A stretch of DNA of 64,000 nucleotides from Segatella copri (lineage in GTDB: Bacteria; Bacteroidota; Bacteroidia; Bacteroidales; Bacteroidaceae), in assembly GCF_949820605.1 (NCBI RefSeq), contig NZ_CATKVU010000006.1, positions 2,925,001 through 2,989,000 of the forward strand. The letters run 5' to 3'. Positions 8,423-16,974 of the stretch are shown here, piece by piece. Both the position numbers and the translations under genes were made by a program. The notes beneath the pieces are model-generated. The model made no database searches, was not told where the DNA came from, and worked only from the letters and a program-made list of their open reading frames with translations. Positions within the stretch are counted from its first letter, which is position 1. Every line of letters begins with the position of its first letter.

Positions 8423-9910
8423 ATGGTAACAAAATTTGCATATATGACATATCAAGATATAGAAACCCTAATAACCAAGAAAGAGGGGAATAGCTTGGAG
8501 TTTAAGGAATCGACAGGTCAATTAGACCGTTCGATGGAGACCCTATGCGCATTTCTCAATGGTGAGGGTGGCACAATTCTTTATGGAGTAAGGGATGATG
8601 GAAGAATTATAGGACAAACGGTATCTGACAGTACAAAGCGTTCTATTGCAGAAGCACTCAATCGCATAGAGCCTTTTGTGGATTTAGAAATCACCTATAT
8701 TACTATTCCTGACACAGAAAAATATGTCATAGTCATTTTTGTTGAGGAGCAATGTTTTATGCGCCCTTTCACATACAAAGGAAGAGCTTATCTGCGAATA
8801 GAAAGCACCACTACCGTCATGCCACAGGAACGTTACAATCACTTACTGATGGAACGAGGAGGCAAGTATGGCTGGGAAGCGATGATTAATCCGGACTTGA
8901 AAATAGCCGATTTAGACGAGAATGCTATTCTCGGTGCTGTTCGTGAGGGAATAAGAAACGGAAGACTCCCTGAAACGACAATACGTGAGGATATTCCTGT
9001 CATCTTGAAGAAATTTCGTTTGCTCAATGATGGAAGGTTGAACAATGCCGCTGCCGTATTGTTTGGGAAAGAACTGTATGATTATCCACAATGCCTGCTT
9101 CGTATGGCACGCTTTAAGGGAACTACAAAGGATGAATTTATCGACAACCAACGTGCAGAAGGCAACATATATGAACTGCTTGATGTAGCAATGGCATTCT
9201 TCTTCAAGCACCTCTCATTGTCTGGCAAGATAAATGGTCTTTATCGTGAGGAAGAACTGAGCATTCCTTACAAGGCTTTGAGAGAATGCTGTATCAACTC
9301 TTTTTGCCATAGGTCTTATCATCACCCTGGCAGTTCTGTCAGCATTGCTATTTATGATAATCGAGTAGAAATTAGAAATACGGGGACTTTCCCTGCCGAC
9401 TTGCCTATAGAGCGTCTGATGGAGGAGCATGATTCCAAACCGCAGAATCCAATTATTGCCAATGTACTCTACAAAAGTAAAATTTTGGAAAGTTGGGGAC
9501 GTGGCATCAGTACTATGGTGGACGAATGTAAGCGAGTTAGATTGCCTACTCCAGAGATTAATACGGATGGTAACTTTGTATGGGTCGTATTTAAATATAA
9601 TAGAAGCAGTGTGGTCGTTACCCCACAGCTACCCAACAGCAACCCAACAAGTACCCAACAAGTACCCAACAAGTACCCAACAAGTACCCAACAAGTTCAT
9701 GAACTTGTCTCAATAATGAATGATAATGAATATTCAGTAAAGGAAATCATGTCCATTTTGAATTTGAAGGACAGGGTAAATTTCTTGAGGAATTATCTTA
9801 CTCCTGCATTGGACGAAGGGCTTGTATCTATGAAATTCCCAGAACAGCCCAAACATCCAAAACAGAAATATTTGCTTACCTCAAAAGGTAAAGCCATATT
9901 GAGCGAATAG
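8423..9910 (+). CDS. AlbA_2 / HATPase_c_4 transcriptional-regulator-like protein with an 11-bp repeat tract
   Basis: Three parts are visible in the 495-residue protein. An N-terminal Schlafen AlbA_2 domain has LEFKES and ALNGEGG-like FLNGEGGTILYGV at residues 20-55. An ATP-binding region of the HATPase_c_4 type has ALRECCINSFCHRSYH and ENRVEIRNTG-like DNRVEIRNTG near residues 285-320. A C-terminal winged-helix-like segment follows residue 430. A tract of PTSTQQVPNKY repeats, encoded by 11-bp DNA units at 9642-9696, joins the last two. The probable start is 8444 (MTYQDIETL) because of the promoter position. The family is linked to DNA binding and regulation, often beside mobile DNA; targets are unknown. 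Confidence 0.82.
   Translation: MVTKFAYMTYQDIETLITKKEGNSLEFKESTGQLDRSMETLCAFLNGEGGTILYGVRDDGRIIGQTVSDSTKRSIAEALNRIEPFVDLEITYITIPDTEKYVIVIFVEEQCFMRPFTYKGRAYLRIESTTTVMPQERYNHLLMERGGKYGWEAMINPDLKIADLDENAILGAVREGIRNGRLPETTIREDIPVILKKFRLLNDGRLNNAAAVLFGKELYDYPQCLLRMARFKGTTKDEFIDNQRAEGNIYELLDVAMAFFFKHLSLSGKINGLYREEELSIPYKALRECCINSFCHRSYHHPGSSVSIAIYDNRVEIRNTGTFPADLPIERLMEEHDSKPQNPIIANVLYKSKILESWGRGISTMVDECKRVRLPTPEINTDGNFVWVVFKYNRSSVVVTPQLPNSNPTSTQQVPNKYPTSTQQVHELVSIMNDNEYSVKEIMSILNLKDRVNFLRNYLTPALDEGLVSMKFPEQPKHPKQKYLLTSKGKAILSE
9620..9696 (+). repeat. In-frame-breaking 11-bp tandem repeat (VNTR)
   Basis: Five perfect copies of ACCCAACAAGT occupy 9642-9696, preceded by two degenerate copies at 9620-9641. 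The unit is not a multiple of three, and all three frames through it are open and encode the same cyclic peptide. Gain or loss of one unit therefore shifts the downstream frame and removes the C-terminal winged-helix segment. Confidence 0.9.
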
Positions 9911-10020
9911 GAACGACAAAGGGTATGGATGAAGCGTCTATCATGGATATGACGGGGCTGACGGCAGAGGAGGTGAAGCTGCTGAAAGCGGAGATGTCGA
10001 TTACGAATATTACCATATAA
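9910..10020 (+). pseudogene. C-terminal remnant, possibly Rpn/PD-(D/E)XK transposase-like
   Basis: An open frame ends at TAA 10018-10020 and encodes GMDEASIMDMTGLTAEEV and a short tail. This ending pattern (a 'MTGLT.EE' helix-turn-helix-like end) resembles the C-termini of Rpn-family recombination-promoting nucleases. No start or body is present: the frame runs back into the 3' end of the previous gene. The family guess is weak. Confidence 0.35.
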
Positions 10021-10065
10021 CCAAGGGTCTATACGCCACCTTTTCTTCGTGGCATATAGACCCTT
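10016..10065. repeat. Hairpin repeat, copy 1 (terminator-like)
   Basis: AAGGGTCTATA and TATAGACCCTT arms with inner GCCAC/GTGGC pairing form a hairpin about 43 bases long. Nearly the same sequence, including part of its left flank, occurs at 12796-12859. There is no T-run, so termination is plausible but not certain. Confidence 0.65.
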
Positions 10066-10163
10066 GTCGCTTCCCGTGAGGCGCAATGTGTACCAAACCT
10101 GTTAATTATAAGTAATAAAAACAAAAATCTATCGTTTTTGTTACTTATGTGAAACAAAAAGAG

Positions 10164-10171
10164 TATCTTTG
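10164..10171 (+). promoter_or_regulatory. Promoter -7 box for the DUF4143 ATPase gene
   Basis: TATCTTTG, 18 bases before the start codon. The sequence GTGAAACAAAAA just upstream nearly repeats the start-codon context ATGAAACAAAAA. Confidence 0.5.
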
Positions 10172-10188
10172 CGAAAAGTTTTACTCGT

Positions 10189-11373
10189 ATGAAACAAAAA
10201 ATATTAGAAAGACTAGGGTATTCCAATCGTATCGAACGCATGTTTGGACGTGGAATGATGATTGCATTGACGGGCCAGAGGCGTGTCGGCAAGAGTTGTG
10301 TGATGCGGCGAATTTATAATCACATCGCTGAGAATGAAGAAAATCACGTTATCTATATAGATAAGGAGAAAACCTCATTTGATATGATAGCCAACTATCA
10401 GGATCTGGAGGCTTATGTAGCAGCCAACATCGTTGAGGGTAAGGAAAACTATCTGTTTATTGATGAGGTGCAGGAGATTTCTGATTTCGAGAAAGCACTC
10501 CTCAGTATCCAATCGGATGATACCTGCCAGATTATGATTACCGGCAGCAACGCCAAGATGCTTTCGGGCGAACTGGCAACTCGCCTGAGAGGCAGATATA
10601 TTGCTTATCGCATTAGAGGACTCTGCTATGAAGAGTTCCTGACGTTCCATGAACTGAAGGATGATGATGCTTCCTTGAACCTGTATCTGCAGTATGGCGG
10701 GCTCCCTCAGTTGCGCAGTTTAGGATTGGAAAATACGGATTTGGTAGAAGATTATCTTGATAATGTGTATAATACGATAGTACTTCGTGATATCATAGAG
10801 CGAGAAAACATCAGAAACATACCATTGTTGCGAACGCTGCTGAAGTTTGTGAGCGATAATATCGGTAAACAATTCTCAGCAACGAGTATTGTAAAATTTC
10901 TGAAAAGCCAGAACACCGAAACGTCTGCCAAGATGATTCTCACGTATTTGGAGTATTTAAGCAATGCTTTTATTATCGATCGAGTTAACAGATACGACAT
11001 TCATGGCAAGCGACTTTTCGAGTTAGGCGACAAGTTCTATTTCGAAGACCTGGGAATCAGGAATCATATTATAGGTGGCAACAGGCGTTTTGATATCGAA
11101 AAGGTGATGGAGAACGCTGTATATATCCATTTGTGCAGGATGGGGTATAAAGTATATGTTGGTCAGATGTATAAGGCTGAGATTGATTTTGTTGCCGAGA
11201 AAGCGGATAGTGTGGCGTATGTGCAAGTTACCTATCTGCTGGCTTCTGAGGAAACGGTAGAGCGTGAATTCGGCAATTTGAAATTGATAAAAGACAGTCA
11301 TCCCAAATACGTGATTTCTATGGATAGGCTTTACAGTCAAACCAATATTGATGGCATTAAGCAGGGGGTGTAA
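10189..11373 (+). CDS. AAA_14 / DUF4143 ATP-binding protein, C-terminus altered by IS256 insertion
   Basis: The 394-residue product has Walker A GQRRVGKS near residue 30, Walker B YLFIDEVQ near 97, a sensor-like ITGSNAKML, and a C-terminal DUF4143 region with YKAEIDFVAEK, the D...ExK-like core of the PD-(D/E)XK fold. The last residues QGV and the TAA stop come from the inserted IS256 element, whose left end begins at 11364. The original last 14 residues (HIHLRDFLEMTTLV) are still readable beyond the element at 12738-12779. The body is intact and may still function. The role of this expanded family is unknown. Confidence 0.87.
   Translation: MKQKILERLGYSNRIERMFGRGMMIALTGQRRVGKSCVMRRIYNHIAENEENHVIYIDKEKTSFDMIANYQDLEAYVAANIVEGKENYLFIDEVQEISDFEKALLSIQSDDTCQIMITGSNAKMLSGELATRLRGRYIAYRIRGLCYEEFLTFHELKDDDASLNLYLQYGGLPQLRSLGLENTDLVEDYLDNVYNTIVLRDIIERENIRNIPLLRTLLKFVSDNIGKQFSATSIVKFLKSQNTETSAKMILTYLEYLSNAFIIDRVNRYDIHGKRLFELGDKFYFEDLGIRNHIIGGNRRFDIEKVMENAVYIHLCRMGYKVYVGQMYKAEIDFVAEKADSVAYVQVTYLLASEETVEREFGNLKLIKDSHPKYVISMDRLYSQTNIDGIKQGV
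11355..11363. repeat. IS256 target-site duplication, left copy
   Basis: CATTAAGCA here is repeated exactly at 12731-12739 on the other side of the element. Nine bases agree with the 8-9 bp duplications of IS256-family elements. Confidence 0.85.
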
Positions 11374-11415
11374 TTTAAACTGTGTCAAGGCTTGTTCTTA
11401 ACTTTCATTCCCACT

Positions 11416-11443
11416 CCCTGCTGGGGGCATGCCCCCAGCAGGG
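11416..11443. repeat. Perfect 28-bp palindrome inside the IS256 element
   Basis: CCCTGCTGGGGGCA is followed immediately by its reverse complement. As RNA it forms a strong hairpin after the transposase gene, perhaps ending or blocking transcription near the element end. Confidence 0.8.
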
Positions 11444-11463
11444 AAGCCTTTTCGGCTGCAAAG

Positions 11464-12669
11464 TTACATAATTTTAAATCTATCTCCAAATTTTATTGCC
11501 ATTTGTTGAGAAATTTGTCCCCAATTTGCCAGTGGCATAGTCCATTTCTTACGGATGTTGCGGTAAGCTAAGTACACAAGCTTCTCCAAAGAATTATCCG
11601 TAGGAAAGACCCCTTTAGTCTTTGTGACCTTTCTTACCTGTCTGTGATACCCCTCAACCGTATTGGTCGTATAAATGAGTTTACGGATGGCTGGAGTATA
11701 TTGGAAATACTCTGTCAGACGTTCCCAATTGTCACGCCATGACTTGATGACAATTGGGTACATCTCTCCCCACTTAGACTCTAACAGGTCTAAATTAGCA
11801 GCAGCGGAGTCTTTGTTTACTGCACCATATACTGTTCTTAAATCCTTGATAAACTCCTTTTGATGCTTACTGCCAACATACTTGATAGAATTGCGTATCT
11901 GATGGACAATACAGAGCTGCACAGAACTCTCAGGAAATACGCTTTGGATGGCATCCGGGAAGCCTTTGAGACCATCAATACAACAAATCAAGATGTCTCG
12001 AACACCACGGTTCTGAAGATCCGTAAGAACTTCTAGCCAGAAGTTAGCTCCTTCACTCTTAGACACATACATACCTAACAGTTCTTTTTGGCCTTCCTTG
12101 TTGATACCAAGAATGTTGTAAATGGCTCGTGTGACAGCTCTGCCATTCTCATCCTTTACCTTATAATGGATAGCATCAAGCCAGCAAATGGCATATACAG
12201 GATCGAGCATGCGAGACTTCCAGGCGGTGATTTCGGGTAATACACGGTCTGTTATAGAGCTGATTGTATCGGCTGATAGAGTTGTGTTGAACTCACGCTC
12301 AAAGTAGCTGCTGATGTCACGTGTGCTGGTGCCCATGGCGTACATCTCAATAATCTGGTCTGCCATGCCATTGGCAAGAATAGTCTCACGCTTCTTTACG
12401 GTCTCAGGTTGGAAAGTTCCGTCTCGGTCACGAGGAGTCTCTATAGTGACCTCACCATATTTTGTTTGAACCTTCTTACTCATCTTACCATTACGACGGT
12501 TGCCGGAAGAGCGTTCCTCTTCACTTAAATGAGCGTCCATCTCACCTTCGAGAGCTGAGTTGAGAATACGCTCTAACAATGGAGCTAATGCTCCGTCCTT
12601 GCCAAATAAGGCTTCACCACTACGCAACTGCTGAGCTGCTTTCTTGTAATCAATTTCTAAGTTGTCCAT
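11464..12669 (-). CDS. IS256-family (Mutator) transposase
   Basis: The 401-residue DDE transposase is full length. Motifs are an N-terminal MDAHLSEEERSSGNRRNG, WLDAIHYKVKDENGR with the first catalytic Asp, ILICCIDGLKGFPDAI with the second Asp and VQLCIVHQIRNS, and TNTVEGYHRQVRKVTK with the catalytic Glu. The frame is intact, so the element could be mobile. It moves the surrounding inverted-repeat element and has no role for the host gene it interrupts. Confidence 0.96.
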   Translation of the reverse strand: MDNLEIDYKKAAQQLRSGEALFGKDGALAPLLERILNSALEGEMDAHLSEEERSSGNRRNGKMSKKVQTKYGEVTIETPRDRDGTFQPETVKKRETILANGMADQIIEMYAMGTSTRDISSYFEREFNTTLSADTISSITDRVLPEITAWKSRMLDPVYAICWLDAIHYKVKDENGRAVTRAIYNILGINKEGQKELLGMYVSKSEGANFWLEVLTDLQNRGVRDILICCIDGLKGFPDAIQSVFPESSVQLCIVHQIRNSIKYVGSKHQKEFIKDLRTVYGAVNKDSAAANLDLLESKWGEMYPIVIKSWRDNWERLTEYFQYTPAIRKLIYTTNTVEGYHRQVRKVTKTKGVFPTDNSLEKLVYLAYRNIRKKWTMPLANWGQISQQMAIKFGDRFKIM

Positions 12670-12730
12670 AATATAAAAACTGTGTTAAACTACTTTTATT
12701 GTAGCTTGACACAGTTTAGTTTACACTCTC

Positions 12731-12782
12731 CATTAAGCACATTCATCTGCGAGATTTTCTGGAAATGACTACTTTGGTTTGA
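12731..12782 (+). pseudogene. Displaced 3' end of the DUF4143 ATPase gene, with right target-site copy
   Basis: Read in the frame set by the duplicated CATTAAGCA (12731-12739), this piece encodes IKHIHLRDFLEMTTLV and a TGA stop. It completes the ATPase gene that stops prematurely inside the IS256 left end at 11373. Confidence 0.85.
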
Positions 12783-12795
12783 TGCTAGGTAGATT

Positions 12796-12859
12796 ATGAA
12801 TATCTCCATATAATCAAGGGTCTATACGCCTCCTTTTCTTCGTGGCATATAGACCCTTG
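12796..12859. repeat. Hairpin repeat, copy 2 (terminator-like)
   Basis: It shares the AAGGGTCTATACGCC ... GGCATATAGACCCTT hairpin with copy 1 at 10016, plus the preceding GAATAT..CCATATAA. In both cases it follows the end of an ATPase-type gene. Confidence 0.65.
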
Positions 12860-12925
12860 GAACAACCGCAAAGTATGGCTTGATAATTATTTTTCAGAGA
12901 ATTGGTATTCCTTCAGCTTAGGACT

Positions 12926-13051
12926 TTACCACATTTCTTCATTTTTATCATCCGGAATTCCATTATTAAACTCTGGTTGCGACCCTGTCAGCATCTGTTG
13001 GGCTTTTATCTCATGCATCTGCATTTCTGGTTTTATATATTCTTTCTTCAT
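12926..13051 (-). CDS. Small 41-aa peptide gene
   Basis: The frame begins MKKEYIKPEMQMHEIKAQQM, continues LTGSQPEFNNG and ends at TAA 12926-12928. Start and stop are clean, and it begins 12 bases after the GLUG protein gene on the same strand. Bacteroidales genomes encode many short peptides with an MKK.Y.KP-type start and a short Gly/Ser segment after an I..QQ-type helix, so a real gene is likely. Function is unknown; a secreted or signalling peptide is possible but not shown. Confidence 0.5.
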   Translation of the reverse strand: MKKEYIKPEMQMHEIKAQQMLTGSQPEFNNGIPDDKNEEMW

Positions 13052-13063
13052 ATTGTGTTACTT

Positions 13064-14804
13064 TTATTTGATTATTACTTTCTTGTTGTTCTTGATGTAT
13101 ATGCCCTTTGTCGGATTGCTTATCTTTCTACCTTGGAGGTCGAAGATTCCTTCAATAGTGCCATGACGCTGCACGTCAGTACCCATAATGGTGATTCCAT
13201 CTATGCCTGTTGTCTCGTTGCCGCCACCGAATACAAAGCTGCGAGTGAGTGCTGCCGATGATGGATCTTTTGCTTCATTTTCAGATACTTTCAGATAAGC
13301 CTTTCCTGGAGTCGCCTTGAGCCTTGTTCCGTTGTAGCTATTGTTAGCTTTGTCCACACCGAGGTAGAAGCCGAGACCTTCTTTATTTGTATCATTTTTA
13401 TATGTGAGACGATAGAGTATATAACCAGTTGCTGTTACAGTCTGAGCTTCAGCTGGTGTAGCCACAAGGTGATTTTCATCAGAGGAAGCTGCTGTCAACC
13501 CATTTGTCTCCTTTGCCTTTGCATTGACATACTCTCCGTCAGTCTTTAGTAGCACACCCTCTTCCTTTGCCACTTGGTCGTCGCTGCGTTGTGTCAATGT
13601 CATCTTGCCACCGCTTACCGTTGCGTTGTAGACATAAAGCTTTCTGTCTGATGGAACAGAAAGGTTTGCATCGTTTGTCAGATTGCTGAATGTTGCCCAA
13701 TATGTATCGTTGTCGCCCTGTGCTGCCTTGATTACTTTATAGTCAGAGCCGGGAACGGGAGATGGGTCTATGCCTAAATGCTGTCCCCATACCTGCTCGC
13801 CTAAGCCTTTGCCATTCAGCAGCCATGCCACCTCGCCACTTTCAAACTGCTTTTTGAACATTATCTCTGCCTTGTCTTTCTCATCCTTCTGATTTCCTAT
13901 ACCGCCTGTGGCTGTGTCACTAAGATAATAGCAATAATTTATTACATTGTGGTTAATTCCGCACACGCCGCCGACAAAATCACCTGTTCTATGACCATGA
14001 ACAGAACCTGTGTTATAGCAGCTTTTGATTGTGCCCTCCTGGTTAATTCCGCACACGCCGCCGACACAACCTTCTCCTTCTACTTCTACAGTGCCTTCAT
14101 TAAAGCAATTTATTATACTTGTACCACTATTATATCCGCACACGCCGCCGGCAAAATCACTTGTTCCTTTGACATAACCTGTATTTTTGCAATTTTTGAT
14201 AGTGCCGCCGCTGTAAGTCGTGCCGCACACGCCGCCTGCTATACGATTGCCAATTACAGTGCTGCTGTTAGAACAGTTTTGGAGTTCGCCTCCATTATTC
14301 GTTCCGCATACACCTCCCCCCAGCATATCGAACTTAAAATATGAATCCAAAACTCCTACGTTGGAAATCTTGCCGTTGGCTTCTATGTAGCCAAACAAGC
14401 CAACATTACTTTCGCTAGGATTATTGAAATACAATCCGCTGATGGTGTATCCCTTGCCATCAAAGGTGCCAGTATATGGAACATCAGATGTACCAATAGG
14501 TTCCCATTCTGTAAGGTCACCTTTGCTTGCCAGATTTTTATTTTCGTCAAGAACGCCCGTGTTCACGGTAATGTTATCCGTGAGGATTGCATTGGCAGAT
14601 GCATTTCCCCCCCCCATTCACCAGACGTGCAAACCAATAAAGTTCGGCAGCATTACTAATTTGATATGGGTTTTCTACGGTGCCTTCACCTTTCGGTGGG
14701 GTTGGAGTAATACTTTTCGCCAACATCATGGTTGGCATAATCATGGTTGTCACGAACAAGAGCATCGTGAAAAACCATCGCGATTTTACAAAATTCTTTT
14801 TCAT
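13064..14804 (-). CDS. GLUG-repeat surface protein, frame split at a G9 tract
   Basis: Two frames make one gene. The first 62 or so codons from 14804 encode a signal peptide (MKKNFVKSRWFFTMLLF...) and the start of the mature protein up to ARLVNG. Reading then breaks at nine G residues (minus strand, 14615-14607), and the rest continues one frame away as GNASANAILTDN. Eight or eleven Gs would restore a 579-580-residue protein. The body has GLUG motifs (GGVCG...C.N.G.V repeats, PF07581), and the C-terminus has GIFDLQGRK and PTKGIYIKN, a typical Prevotella secretion-associated tail. Slippage of the G tract could switch expression, or one base may be an assembly error. Confidence 0.75.
14607..14615. 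repeat. Homopolymer C9/G9 tract in coding sequence
   Basis: Nine Cs on the plus strand (nine Gs in the gene) mark exactly where the reading frame of the GLUG protein changes. Tracts of this length are known slip sites in phase-variable genes. Confidence 0.85.
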
Positions 14805-14947
14805 ATCTTTTGTTTTTGAATTAATAATATCCTGTAGTCTTGAATCATGGCATAGCTCATGACTATGGCGAACAGCAGAAGAAACAATGCCACTATAAAA
14901 TAGCCTATTCCTCTTTCATGAAAGTCTCTATCATATTTTCCAAGGTG

Positions 14948-14999
14948 CAAAGATAGTGTTTCTTTTCGAAAAAGTGTCGCATTCCTATAAAAAAGTGTC
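14948..14999 (-). promoter_or_regulatory. GLUG gene promoter with a 21-bp-spaced direct repeat
   Basis: The minus-strand -7 box TATCTTTG lies at 14955-14948. Just upstream, two copies of GACACTTTTT (14999-14990 and 14978-14969) start exactly 21 bp apart, covering the -33 zone. Direct repeats at this spacing are the site geometry of LytTR-type regulators. The remainder of 14805-15166 shows no gene. Confidence 0.55.
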
Positions 15000-15369
15000 T
15001 ACTTTCTATGTTTTAGGTGTTTACTTCCTGCAAGTAGCCCCCCTTTTAAACGATTTGTTCCCTTCAGTGATGCGTTTTCCTGGTATTTATCGAAAAATGG
15101 TTAATCCTGCTTTTTATCCTCCGGGGCTACATTTTCAGTGGTTCAAGTACGGACGAAAAGCCCAAAGAGGGTGTGTCATAAGTCTGTGACGCACCCTTTT
15201 TTTTGTGTGTTTCTGTATATTCTAGTTGAATCGTAGTCTTTCTTCACAAAGGGAATCTTATTATATTGTATAGAAACTTTACTTTTCTTGTTTTATCGAT
15301 AACAAAACAGCCCCAAAGCTCACAAAAGGGCATAATTGTCCCAGACGGTAAAACTGTCCAAATTGAGTT

Positions 15370-16974
15370 TTATCGTTTTATCCCCAAATATTTCTTCAAA
15401 TTGAATCCTATACCGAACAACCCTATGTCCATGTAAACTTTGTCCTTTCCGAAATGCCTGAATCGCTTATAATGCATATCTGCCTTCATCTGCCCAAATA
15501 CAGCTTCCGGCTCTATCGGTCGCTGGCTTCTGTGTTTCAAGCCCTCTTCAGACGTTAGTAGCAGGAAGGCTTCCTTTTTATATGCATTCAGTTTATGGTT
15601 GACATATATGGTTCTGTTGCCTTTGGATTTCTTGCAGAGACTTCCAAGCGGACATCCATCACATCGTTGTGCTCTATATAATGTAATGACAGACACATAG
15701 CCGGAGTCACTTTTCGTTTGCCGTTGTCCACAAGGTTCCATGTGTTGTCCCATGGGGCAGACATAATAGTCATCATCCCTGTTGTAGTAGAAGTTCGCTT
15801 GGTTGAAGGCATCCTCCTTGAAAGGCTTATGCTGTTCCTTGTGAAACCAGTTGTACTTTACATAACCCATCATCTCTTCCATCTCTAGGTACTCGTAGTT
15901 CTCCTCCGAACCATACCCTGAGTCTGCGGTGACGCTCTTGGATTGCTTTCCATATCTTTTCTTGTACTTATCCAAAAAAGGCTTGAAGGTCAGGGTGTCT
16001 GTTGGATTGGGATAAAGGGCGAAATTCGTCCAATATTGATTCTCTGTCGCAATTTGAAGGTTATAGGCAGGCTTTGTCTGCCCATTGTTCATGGCATCTT
16101 CCTTGAGGCGCATGAAGGTCGCATCGGGATCAGTCTTGGAGTAACTGTTTCTCTCGCCCAGTATATCCAGTGATTTTTCATACTCGCGCAGTTTGTCCGA
16201 GGCTTTGAACAAGTGATCTATCTGAGTATTTAGCTTTTGCTTCTCTCTTCCTGTAAGCTTTGCCTTAGGAAGGTTCTTAGCTTGCCTCTCACACAAACGT
16301 GCACTTCTCTCTACATCCTTGGCGGAAGTGGCTGGCTCGCTGTCTTCTTCCTTAATGTCACTCCCGCCATTCAGGCGAATTTGTTCTTTTATCTGAGCCA
16401 ATGCAGCAGAGGTCTTTTCCAAGAGCTTAGCCCTGTTCTTTTCCACAGTCTTCTTCCATACAAACGTGTACTTGTTTGCTTTCGACTCTATCTTAGTGCC
16501 ATCAACATATTGTTCCTCCAGACTAATCACGCCCTTTTCAGCCAATATGGAGACGACTGCATCAAAATAAAAGTCGATGCATTTAATCATATGATGGGAT
16601 CTAAAGCGGTTGATTGTTGCGAAAGATAATTGCTTACCTCCACAAATCCACATATAGCGAACATCGTATTTAAGTGCGTCCGCTATGCCACGACAGGAAT
16701 AAACGCCATTGATATAGGCAAAAACAACTAAACTTAGAAGCATCTTCGGACTGTAAGGAGGAGCACCAATCCCATCATAGGTATCCATGAGAGGGTTGAT
16801 GTCCATACTGCGAACAATACGATCCACCATACGAACTTTGCTGTCTTTTGGCACATAATCATCGAAAGAGTTAGGAAAAAAGCTCAATTCGTGCCGAGTT
16901 TCAGATTTTATTTGTATCTTTGCCATACTTAAAGAAGTTTTCTGCAAAGATACAAATCTTTTGCGGAAAGGCAA
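15370..16974 (-). CDS. IS1182-family transposase
   Basis: The product begins with a DUF772-type N-terminal domain (FFPNSFDDYVPKDSKVRMVD ... YSPKMLLSLVVFAYINGVYS) and continues with the IS4-like DDE domain: YVDGTKIESKANKYTFVWKK, VTADSGYGSEENYEYLE, and a zinc-finger-like CPLGSLCKKSKGN before the C-terminal PIEPEAVFGQMKADMHYKRF with the Glu. A minus-strand TATCTTTG box at 16952-16945 lies inside the longest frame, so the better start is the ATG at 16926 (MAKIQIKSE), giving 518 residues. The frame is intact. Confidence 0.92.
   Translation of the reverse strand: MPFRKRFVSLQKTSLSMAKIQIKSETRHELSFFPNSFDDYVPKDSKVRMVDRIVRSMDINPLMDTYDGIGAPPYSPKMLLSLVVFAYINGVYSCRGIADALKYDVRYMWICGGKQLSFATINRFRSHHMIKCIDFYFDAVVSILAEKGVISLEEQYVDGTKIESKANKYTFVWKKTVEKNRAKLLEKTSAALAQIKEQIRLNGGSDIKEEDSEPATSAKDVERSARLCERQAKNLPKAKLTGREKQKLNTQIDHLFKASDKLREYEKSLDILGERNSYSKTDPDATFMRLKEDAMNNGQTKPAYNLQIATENQYWTNFALYPNPTDTLTFKPFLDKYKKRYGKQSKSVTADSGYGSEENYEYLEMEEMMGYVKYNWFHKEQHKPFKEDAFNQANFYYNRDDDYYVCPMGQHMEPCGQRQTKSDSGYVSVITLYRAQRCDGCPLGSLCKKSKGNRTIYVNHKLNAYKKEAFLLLTSEEGLKHRSQRPIEPEAVFGQMKADMHYKRFRHFGKDKVYMDIGLFGIGFNLKKYLGIKR
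16945..16952 (-). promoter_or_regulatory. -7 box of the IS1182-type transposase
   Basis: TATCTTTG on the minus strand, placing transcription start near 16938 and deciding for the start codon at 16926. Confidence 0.55.

Larger units (their letters stand above)
11364..12730 (-). mobile_element. IS256-family insertion sequence, complete
   Basis: The 1367-bp element has imperfect 26-bp terminal inverted repeats (11364-11389 and 12705-12730, 22 of 26 matching, sharing AAACTGTGTCAAG), one transposase gene and a 9-bp target duplication. Both the target gene's continuation and the duplication fix the ends exactly. A perfect 28-bp palindrome (11416-11443) lies between the transposase stop and the left end. 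Confidence 0.92.

Noticed and set aside
16924-16974. N-terminal extension of the IS1182 transposase
   Set aside because: The promoter -7 box lies inside it, so translation should start at 16926.
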